Source: Hydractinia symbiolongicarpus (taxonomy: Eukaryota; Cnidaria; Hydrozoa; Anthoathecata; Hydractiniidae). From it: 64,000 bases of DNA. This document shows positions 51,201 through 61,700 of the stretch, piece by piece. A model generated the notes under the pieces. The model worked only from the letters and a program-made list of their open reading frames with translations, made no database searches and had not been told where the DNA came from. Both the position numbers and the translations under genes were made by a program. The DNA lies in the NCBI RefSeq assembly GCF_029227915.1, contig NC_079886.1, positions 13,821,001 to 13,885,000 on the forward strand, read 5' to 3'. Each line of letters begins with the position of its first letter. The first letter of the stretch is position 1.

Positions 51201-52041
51201 CATTAGCGCCGTTGCCTTACAACACTCTTAACTACGTGCACAGTCCAATAAAGGGTGTAATATAGCCTTTTGCAGTCTAATAAAAGCCTCGCACGAAAAT
51301 CACGTGGTTCCATCTGCCTGCGCAGGTTACCATTGGACTAGTCCTTCCAGTCTCGATGCACTACAACGTCCTAAGTCTTTTTCATTAGCGCCGTTGCTTC
51401 ACAACACTATTAACTGCGTGCACAGTCCTATAAAGACCGTAACATACCCTTTTGCAGTCCATTAAAGGTCGCACACGTAAATCACGTGGTTTCACCTGCC
51501 TGCGCAGGTTACCATTGGACTGTTCCTTCAAGTCTCGATGCACTACAACGTTCCAAGTGGTTTTCCTTAACGCGGTGGCCTTAGACCACTCTTAACTACG
51601 TGTACAGTCCTATAAAGACCGCAATACACCTTTTTGCAGTCCAATAAAGGCCGCACACGTAAATCGCGCGGTTTTAGCTGCCTGCACCGGTTACCATTGG
51701 ACTAGTCCTTCCAGTCTAAATGCACTACAATGTCCAAGTCGTTTTCATTAGCGCTGTTGCCTTAGAACACTCTTAACTACGTGCACAGTCATATAAAGGC
51801 TGTAATATGGCCTTTTGCAGTCTAATAAAAGCCTCACACGTAAATCACGTTGTTCCATCTGCCTGGGCAGGTTACCATTGGACTATTCCTTATAGTCTCA
51901 ATGCGCTACCACGTCCCAAGTCGTCTTCATTAGCGCCGTTGCTCTACAACACTCTTAACTCCGTGCACAGTCCTATAAAGACCGTAACATAGCCTTTTGC
52001 AGTCTAATAAAAGCCTCGCACGAAAATCACGTGGTTCCATC

Positions 52042-52587
52042 TGCCTGCGCAGGTTACCATTGGACTAGTCCTTCCAGTCTCGATGCACTACAACGTCCTA
52101 AGTCTTTTTCATTAGCGCCGTTGCTATACAACACTATTAACTGCGTGCACAGTCCTATAAAGACCGTAACATACCCTTTTGCAATCCATTAAAGGTCGCA
52201 CACGTAAATCACGTGGTTTCACCTGCCTGCGCAGGTTACCATTGGACGGTTCCTTCAAGTCTCGATGCACTACAACGTTCCAAGTGGTTTTCCTTAACGC
52301 GGTGGCCTTAGACCACTCTTAATTACGTGCACAGCCCTATAAAGATCGCAATACACCATTTTGCAGTCCATTAAAGGCCGCACACGTAAATCACGCGGTT
52401 TCAGCTGCCTGCACCGGTTACCATTGGACTTGTCATTCCAGTCTTAATGCGCTACTACGTCCCAAGTCGTTTTCATTACCGCTGCTGCCTTACAACACTC
52501 TTAACTACGTGCACAGTCCTATAAAGGCTGTAATATGGCCCTTTGCGGTTTAATAAAAGCCTCACACGTAAATCACGTGGTTCCATC
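52042..52587 (+). repeat. 3 monomers absent from super-repeat copy 2
   Basis: The shift between the two super-repeat copies falls from 7,960 to 7,414 bp at this interval, a difference of 546 bp or three monomers. The join in copy 2 lies near 60,001-60,008 within the shared CATCTGCCTGC. An in-register deletion in copy 2 or a gain in copy 1 would look the same. Confidence 0.75.
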
Positions 52588-52865
52588 TGCCTGCACAGGT
52601 TACCATTGGACTATTCCTTACAGTCTCAATGTGCTACAGCGTCCCAAGTCGCTTTCAATACCGCCGTTGCTTTACAACACTGTTAACTGCGTGCACAGTC
52701 CTATAAAGTCTGTAATATTGCGATTTGCAGTGTAATTAAGGCCTCACACGTAAATCACGTGGTTTCACCTGTCTGCGCAGGTTACCATTGGACTTGTTGT
52801 TCCAGTCTCAATGCGCTACCACGTCCCAAGTCGTTTTCATTAGCGCCGTTGCCTTACAACACTCT

Positions 52866-52880
52866 TAACTATGTGTATGG
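52866..52880 (+). repeat. 22-bp deletion defining ~160-bp monomers
   Basis: ACTATGTGTATGGCC replaces the normal ACTACGTG...TATGGCC, removing about 22 bp that include the CCTATAAAGG box. The same deletion is present near 57,947 and 60,289, each in the same neighbourhood (TTGCGATTTGCAG monomer upstream). One founding event followed by HOR amplification is the simplest explanation. Confidence 0.88.
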
Positions 52881-53369
52881 CCTTTTGCAGTCTAATAAAA
52901 GCCTCGCACGAAAATCACGTGGTTCCATCTGCCTGTGCAGGTTACCATTGGACTTGTCCTTCCAGTCTCGATGCACTACAACGTCCTAAGTCTTTTTCAT
53001 TAGCGCCGTTGCTTTACAACACTATTAACTGCGTGCACAGTCCTATAAAGACCGTAACATACCCTTTTGCAGTCCATTAAAGGTCGCACACGTAAATCAC
53101 GTGGTTTCACCTGCCTGCGCAGGTTACCATTGGACTGTTCCTTCAAGTCTCGATGCACTACAACGTTCCAAGTGGTTTTCCTTAACGCGGTGGCCTTAGA
53201 CCACTCTTACCTACGTGCACAGTCCTATAAAGACCGCAATACACCTTTTTGCAGTCCAATAAAGGCCGCACACGTAAATCACGCGGTTGCACCTGTCTGC
53301 GCAGGTTACCATTGGACTAGTTCTTTCAGTCTCAATGCAACACAACGTCCCAAGTCGTTTTCATTACCG

Positions 53370-55550
53370 CTGCTGCCTTACAACACTCTTAACTACGTGC
53401 ACAGTCCTATAAAGGCTGTAATATGGCCCTTTGCGGTTTAATAAAAGCCTCACACGTAAATCACGTGGTTCCATCTGCCTGCACAGGTTACCATTGGACT
53501 GTTCCTTACAGTCTCAATGTGCTACAGCGTCCCAAGTCGTTTTCAATACCGCCGTTGCTTTACAACACTGTTAACTGCGGGCACAGTCGCATAAAGGCTG
53601 TAATATGGCCTTTTGCAGTCTAATGAAGGCGTTGCAGGTAAATTACGTGGTTTCACCTGTCTGCGCAGGTTACCATTGGACTAGTCCTTCCAGTCTCCAT
53701 GCGCTACAACGTTCAAAGTGGTTTTCCTTAGCGCTGTTGCCTTAGAACTCTCTTAACTCCGTGCACAGTCCAATAAAAGGTGTAATGTAGCCTTTTGCAG
53801 TCTAATAAAAGCCTCACACGTAAATCACGTGGTTCCATCTGCCTGTGCACGTTACCATTGCACTATTCCTTCCAGTCTCAATGCACTACAACGTTCCAAG
53901 TGGTTTTCCTTAGCGCGGTGGCCTTAGACCACTCTTAGCTACGTGCACAGTCCTATAAAGACCGCAATACACCTTTTTGCAGTCCAATAAAGGCCGCACA
54001 CGTAAATCACGCGGGTTCAGCTGCCTGCAGCGGTTACCATTGGACTTGTCGTACCAGTCTTAATGCGCTACCACGTCCTAAGTCGTTTTCATTAGCGCCG
54101 CTGCCTTACAACACTCTTAACTACGTGCACAGTCCTTTAAAGGCCGTAATATGGCCTTTTGCAGTCTAATAAAAACCTCGCACGTAAATCACGTGGTTTC
54201 ACCTGCCTGCGCAGGTTACCATTGGACTGTTCCTTCAAGTGTCGATGCACTACAACGTTCCAAGTGGTTTTCCTTAACGCGGTGGCCTTAGACCACTCTT
54301 AACTACGTGCACAGTCCTATAAAGACCGCAATACACCTTTTTGCAGTCCAATAAAGGCCGCACACGTAAATCACGCGGTTTTAGCTGCCTGCACCGGTTA
54401 CCATTGGACTAGTCCTTCCAGTCTAAATGCACTACAATGTCCAAGTCGTTTTCATTAGCGCTGCTGCCTTACAACACTCTTAACTACGTGCACAGTCCTA
54501 TAAAGGCTGTAATATGGCCCTTTGCGGTTTAATAAAAGCCTCACACGTAAATCACGTGGTTCCATCTGCCTGCACAGGTTACCATTGGACTGTTCCTTAC
54601 AGTCTCAATGTGCTACAGCGTCCCAAGTCGTTTTCAATACCGCCGTTGCTTTACAACACTGTTAACTGCGTGCACAGTCGCATAAAGGCTGTAATATGGC
54701 CTTTTGCAGTCTAATGAAGGCGTTGCAGGTAAATTACGTGGTTTCACCTGTCTGCGCAGGTTACCATTGGACTAATCCTTCCAGTCTCCATGCGCTACAA
54801 CGTTCAAAGTGGTTTTCCTTAGCGCTGTTGCCTTAGAACTCTCTTAACTCCGTGCACAGTCCAATAAAAGGTGTAATGTAGCCTTTTGCAGTCTAATAAA
54901 AGCCTCACACGTAAATCACGTGGTTCCATCTGCCTGTGCACGTTACCATTGCACTATTCCTTCCAGTCTCAATGCACTACAACGTTCCAAGTGGTTTTCC
55001 TTAGCGCGGTGGCCTTAGACCACTCTTAGCTACGTGCACAGTCCTATAAAGACCGCAATACACCTTTTTGCAGTCCAATAAAGGCCGCACACGTAAATCA
55101 CGCGGGTTCAGCTGCCTGCAGCGGTTACCATTGGACTTGTCGTACCAGTCTTAATGCGCTACCACGTCCCAAGTCGTTTTCATTAGCGCCGCTGCCTTAC
55201 AACACTCTTAACTACGTGCACAGTCCTTTAAAGGCCGTAATATGGCCTTTTGCAGTCTAATAAAAACCTCGCACGTAAATCACGTGGTTTCACCTGCCTG
55301 CGCAGGTTACCATTGGACTGTTCCTTCAAGTGTCGATGCACTACAACGTTCCAAGTGGTTTTCCTTAACGCGGTGGCCTTAGACCACTCTTAACTACGTG
55401 CACAGTCCTATAAAGACCGCAATACACCTTTTTGCAGTCCAATAAAGGCCGCACACGTAAATCACGCGGTTTTAGCTGCCTGCAACGGTTACCATTGGAC
55501 TAGTCCTTCCAGTCTAAATGCACTACAATGTCCAAGTCGTTTTCATTAGC
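53370..55550 (+). repeat. 6-monomer HOR pair (1,091 bp)
   Basis: About 53,370-54,460 recurs at 54,461-55,550 at a shift of 1,091 bp. Shared markers are TGCGGTTTAATAAAAG, GTCGCATAAAGG, TCTAATGAAGGCG, CGTTCAAAGTGG, CTGTGCACGTTACC, CTGCAGCGGTTACC and CAAGTGTCGATG. The pair as a whole recurs at about 60,784-62,915 in super-repeat copy 2, so it arose before that duplication. Confidence 0.82.
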
Positions 55551-56059
55551 GCTGTTGCCTTAGAACACTCTTAACTACGTGCACAGTCATATAAAGGCTG
55601 TAATATGGCCTTTTGCAGTCTAATAAAAGTCTCACACGTAAATCACGTTGTTCCATCTGCCTGGGCAGGTTACCATTGGACTATTCCTTATAGTCTCAAT
55701 GCGCTACCACGTCCCAATTCGTCTTCATTAGCGCCGTTGCTCTACAACACTCTTAACTACGTGCACAGTCCTATAAAGGCTGTAATATTGCCTTTTGCAG
55801 CATAAAAAAGACGTCACACGTAAATCACGTGGTTTCACCCGTCTGTCCAGATTACCATTCGACTGTTCCTTCCAGTCTCGATGCACTTCAATGTTCCAAG
55901 TCGTCTTCATTAGCGCCGTTGCTTTACAACACTATTAACTACGTTCACCGTCCTATAAAGGCTGTACTATGGCCTTTTGCAGTCTAATAAAAGCCTCACA
56001 CGTAAATCACGTTGTTCCATCTGCCTGTGCAGGTTACCATTGGACTTGTCATTCCAGTC

Positions 56060-57735
56060 TTAATGCACTACAACGTTTCAAGTCGTTTTCATTAGCGCTG
56101 TTGCCTTAGAACACTCTTAACTACGTGCACAGTCATATAAAGGCTGTAATATGGCCTTTTGCAGTCTAATAAAAGCCTCGCACGAAAATCACGTGGTTCC
56201 ATCTGCCTGCGCAGGTTACCATTGGACTAGTCCTTCCAGTCTCGATGCACTACAACGTCCTAAGTCTTTTTCATTAGCGCCGTTGCTTTACAACACTATT
56301 AACTGCGTGCACAGTCCTATAAAGACCGTAACATACCCTTTTGCAGTCCATTAAAGGTCGCACACGTAAATCACGTGGTTTCACCTGCCTGCGCAGGTTA
56401 CCATTGGACTGTTCCTTCAAGTCTCCATGCACTACAACGTTCCAAGTGGTTTTCCCTAACGCGGTGGCCTTAGACCACTCTTAACTACGTGCACAGTCCT
56501 ATAAAGACCGCAATACACCTTTTTGCAGTCCAATAAAGGCCGCACACGTAAATCACGCGGTTTTAGCTGCCTGCACCGGTTACCATTGGACTAGTCCTTC
56601 CAGTCTGAATGCGCTACAACGTCCCAAGTCGTTTTCATTAGCGCCATTGCATTAGAACACTCTTAACTACGTGCACAGTCCTATAAAGGCTGTAATATGG
56701 CGTTTTGCAGTCTAATAAAAGCCTCACATGTAAATCACGTGGTTCCAACTGCCTGTGCAGGCTACCATTGGACTATTCCTTACAGTCTCATCGTGCTACA
56801 GCGTCCCAAGTCGTTTTCAATACCGCCGTTGCTTTACAACACTGTTAACTGCGTGCACAGTCCTATAAAGTCTGTAATATGGCCTTTTGCAGTCTAATAA
56901 AGGCGTTGCATGTAAATTACGTGGTTTCACCTGTCTGCGCAGGTTACCATTGGACTAGTCTTTCCAGTCTCAATGCACTACAACGTTCCAAGTCGTTTTC
57001 ATTAGCGCTGTTGCCTTAGAACACTCTTAACTACGTGCACAGTCATATAAAGGCTGTAATATGGCCTTTTGCAGTCTAATAAAAGCCTCGCACGAAAATC
57101 ACGTGGTTCCATCTGCCTGCGCAGGTTACCATTGGACTAGTCCTTCCAGTCTCGATGCACTACAACGTCCTAAGTCTTTTTCATTAGCGCCGTTGCTTTA
57201 CAACACTATTAACTGCGTGCACAGTCCTATAAAGACCGTAACATACCCCTTTGCAGTCCATTAAAGGTCGCACACGTAAATCACGTGGTTTCACCTGCCT
57301 GCGCAGGTTACCATTGGACTGTTTCTTCAAGTCTCGATGCACTACAACGTTCCAAGTGGTTTTCCCTAACGCGGTGGCCTTAGACCACTCTTAACTACGT
57401 GCACAGTCCTATAAAGACCGCAATACACCTTTTTGCAGTCCAATAAAGGCCGCACACGTAAATCACGCGGTTTTAGCTGCCTGCACCGGTTACCATTGGA
57501 CTAGTCCTTCCAGTCTGAATGCGCTACAACGTCCCAAGTCGTTTTCATTAGCGCCATTGCATTAGAACACTCTTAACTACGTGCACAGTCCTATAAAGGC
57601 TGTAATATGGCGTTTTGCAGTCTAATAAAAGCCTCACATGTAAATCACGTGGTTCCATCTGCCTGTGCAGGCTACCATTGGACTATTCCTTACAGTCTCA
57701 TCGTGCTACAACGTCCCAAGTCGTTTTCATTAGCG
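56060..57735 (+). repeat. 5-monomer HOR pair (910 bp)
   Basis: About 56,060-56,969 recurs at 56,970-57,735 with a 910-bp shift. Shared markers are CTCGCACGAAAATC, CCGTAACATACCC, TTCCCTAACGCGG and TATGGCGTTTTGC with CTCACATGTAAATC. Differences are few, for example CAAGTCTCCATG versus CAAGTCTCGATG (56,419/57,329). The unit appears again at about 63,430-64,000. Confidence 0.8.
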
Positions 57736-58760
57736 CCGTTGCTTTACAACACTATTAACTACGTGCACAGTCCTATAAAGTCTGTAATATTGCGATTTGC
57801 AGTGTAATTAAGGCCTCACACGTAAATCACGTGGTTTCACCTGTCTGCGCAGGTTATCATTGGACTTGTTGTTCCAGTCTCAATGCGCTACCACGTCCCA
57901 AGTCGTTTTCATTAGCGCCGTTGCCTTACAACACTCTTAACTATGTGTATGGCCTTTTGCAGTCTAATAAAAGCCTCGCACGAAAATCACGTGGTTTCAT
58001 CTGCCTGCGCAGGTTACCATTGGACTGTTCCTTCAAGTCTCGATGCACTACAACGTTCCAAGTGGTTTTCCTTAACGCGGTGGCCTTAGACCACTCTTAC
58101 CTACGTGCACAGTCCTATAAATGCTGTAATATGGCCCTTTGCGGTTTAATAAAAGCCTCACACGTAAATCACGTGGTTCCATCTGCCTGCACAGGTTACC
58201 ATTGGACTGTTCCTTACAGTCTCAATGTGCTACAGCGTCCCAAGTCGTTTTCAATACCGCCGTTGCTTTACAACACTGTTAACTGCGTGTACAGTCGCAT
58301 AAAGGCTGTAATATGGCCTTTTGCAGTCTAATGAAGGCGTTGCAGGTAAATTACGTGGTTTCACCTGTCTGCGCAGGTTACCATTGGACTAGTCCTTCCA
58401 GTCTCCATGCGCTACAACGTTCAAAGTGGTTTTCCTTAGCGCTGTTGCCTTAGAACTCTCTTAACTCCGTGCACAGTCCAATAAAAGGTGTAATGTAGCC
58501 TTTTGCAGTCTAATAAAAGCCTCACACGTAAATCACGTGGTTCCATCTGCCTGTGCACGTTACCATTGCACTATTCCTTCCAGTCTCAATGCACTACAAC
58601 GTTCCAAGTGGTTTTCCTTAGCGCGGTGGCCTTAGACCACTCTTAGCTACGTGCACAGTCCTATAAAGACCGCAATACACCTTTTTGCAGTCCAATAAAG
58701 GCTGCACACGCAAATCACGCGGTTTCAGCTGCCTGCACCGGTTACCATTGGACTTGTCGT

Positions 58761-61700
58761 TCCAGTCTCAATGCGCTGCAACGTTCCAAGTCGTTCTCAT
58801 TAGCGCTGTTGCCTTAGAACACTCTTAACTACGTGCACAGTCATATAAAGGCTGTAATATGGCCTTTTGCAGTCTAGTAAAAGCCTCACACGTAAATCAC
58901 GTGGTTCCAACTGCCTGCGCAAGTTACCATTAGACTATTCCTTACAGTCTCAATGTGCTACAACGTCCCAAGTCGTCTTCATTAGCGCCGTTGCTTTACA
59001 ACACTATTAACTACGTTCACCGTCCTATAAAGGCTGTAATATTGCCTTTTGCAGTCTCATAAAGGCCTCATACGTAATTAATGTGGTTCCACCTGCCTGT
59101 GCAGGTTACCATTGCACTGTTCTTTCCAGTCTCATGCGCTATCACGTCCCAAGTCGTTTTCATTAGCGCCGTTGCCTTACAACACTCTTAACTACGTGCA
59201 CAGTCCAATAAAGGGTGTAATATAGCCTTTTGCAGTCTAATAAAAGCCTCGCACGAAAATCACGTGGTTCCATCTGCCTGCGCAGGTTACCATTGGACTA
59301 GTCCTTCCAGTCTCGATGCACTACAACGTCCTAAGTCTTTTTCATTAGCGCCGTTGCTTCACAACACTATTAACTGCGTGCACAGTCCTATAAAGACCGT
59401 AACATACCCTTTTGCAGTCCATTAAAGGTCGCACACGTAAATCACGTGGTTTCACCTGCCTGCGCAGGTTACCATTGGACTGTTCCTTCAAGTCTCGATG
59501 CACTACAACGTTCCAAGTGGTTTTCCTTAACGCGGTGGCCTTAGACCACTCTTAACTACGTGCACAGTCCTATAAAGACCGCAATACACCTTTTTGCAGT
59601 CCAATAAAGGCCGCACACGTAAATCACGCGGTTTTAGCTGCCTGCACCGGTTACCATTGGACTAGTCCTTCCAGTCTAAATGCACTACAATGTCCAAGTC
59701 GTTTTCATTAGCGCTGTTGCCTTAGAACACTCTTAACTACGTGCACAGTCATATAAAGGCTGTAATATGGCCTTTTGCAGTCTAATAAAAGCCTCACACG
59801 TAAATCACGTTGTTCCATCTGCCTGGGCAGGTTACCATTGGACTATTCCTTATAGTCTCAATGCGCTACCACGTCCCAAGTCGTCTTCATTAGCGCCGTT
59901 GCTCTACAACACTCTTAACTCCGTGCACAGTCCTATAAAGACCGTAACATAGCCTTTTGCAGTCTAATAAAAGCCTCGCACGAAAATCACGTGGTTCCAT
60001 CTGCCTGCACAGGTTACCATTGGACTATTCCTTACAGTCTCAATGTGCTACAGCGTCCCAAGTCGTTTTCAATACCGCCGTTGCTTTACAACACTGTTAA
60101 CTGCGTGCACAGTCCTATAAAGTCTGTAATATTGCGATTTGCAGTGTAATTAAGGCCTCACACGTAAATCACGTGGTTTCACCTGTCTGCGCAGGTTACC
60201 ATTGGACTTGTTGTTCCAGTCTCAATGCGCTACCACGTCCCAAGTCGTTTTCATTAGCGCCGTTGCCTTACAACACTCTTAACTATGTGTATGGCCTTTT
60301 GCAGTCTAATAAAAGCCTCGCACGAAAATCACGTGGTTCCATCTGCCTGCGCAGGTTACCATTGGACTTGTCCTTCCAGTCTCGATGCACTACAACGTCC
60401 TAAGTCTTTTTCATTAGCGCCGTTGCTTTACAACACTATTAACTGCGTGCACAGTCCTATAAAGACCGTAACATACCCTTTTGCAGTCCATTAAAGGTCG
60501 CACACGTAAATCACGTGGTTTCACCTGCCTGCGCAGGTTACCATTGGACTGTTCCTTCAAGTCTCGATGCACTACAACGTTCCAAGTGGTTTTCCTTAAC
60601 GCGGTGGCCTTAGACCACTCTTACCTACGTGCACAGTCCTATAAAGACCGCAATACACCTTTTTGCAGTCCAATAAAGGCCGCACACGTAAATCACGCGG
60701 TTGCACCTGTCTGCGCAGGTTACCATTGGACTAGTTCTTTCAGTCTCAATGCAACACAACGTCCCAAGTCGTTTTCATTACCGCTGCTGCCTTACAACAC
60801 TCTTAACTACGTGCACAGTCCTATAAAGGCTGTAATATGGCCCTTTGCGGTTTAATAAAAGCCTCACACGTAAATCACGTGGTTCCATCTGCCTGCACAG
60901 GTTACCATTGGACTGTTCCTTACAGTCTCAATGTGCTACAGCGTCCCAAGTCGTTTTCAATACCGCCGTTGCTTTACAACACTGTTAACTGCGTGCACAG
61001 TCGCATAAAGGCTGTAATATGGCCTTTTGCAGTCTAATGAAGGCGTTGCAGGTAAATTACGTGGTTTCACCTGTCTGCGCAGGTTACCATTGGACTAGTC
61101 CTTCCAGTCTCCATGCGCTACAACGTTCAAAGTGGTTTTCCTTAGCGCTGTTGCCTTAGAACTCTCTTAACTCCGTGCACAGTCCAATAAAAGGTGTAAT
61201 GTAGCCTTTTGCAGTCTAATAAAAGCCTCACACGTAAATCACGTGGTTCCATCTGCCTGTGCACGTTACCATTGCACTATTCCTTCCAGTCTCAATGCAC
61301 TACAACGTTCCAAGTGGTTTTCCTTAGCGCGGTGGCCTTAGACCACTCTTAGCTACGTGCACAGTCCTATAAAGACCGCAATACACCTTTTTGCAGTCCA
61401 ATAAAGGCCGCACACGTAAATCACGCGGGTTCAGCTGCCTGCAGCGGTTACCATTGGACTTGTCGTACCAGTCTTAATGCGCTACCACGTCCTAAGTCGT
61501 TTTCATTAGCGCCGCTGCCTTACAACACTCTTAACTACGTGCACAGTCCTTTAAAGGCCGTAATATGGCCTTTTGCAGTCTAATAAAAACCTCGCACGTA
61601 AATCACGTGGTTTCACCTGCCTGCGCAGGTTACCATTGGACTGTTCCTTCAAGTGTCGATGCACTACAACGTTCCAAGTGGTTTTCCTTAACGCGGTGGC

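Larger units (their letters stand above)
50801..58760 (+). repeat. 44-monomer super-repeat, copy 1 (7,960 bp)
   Basis: TCCAGTCTCAATGCGCTGC at 50,801 recurs at 58,761. 50,801-52,041 matches 58,761-60,001 at a shift of 7,960, and 52,588-55,480 matches 60,002-62,894 at a shift of 7,414. Markers are the AACGCGGTGGCCTTAGACC monomer class, CTGCACCGGTTACC, and the 22-bp deletion monomer. Two 22-bp deletions account for most of the shortfall from 44 x 182. It is the largest unit whose end-to-end repetition is visible in the window. Confidence 0.82.
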
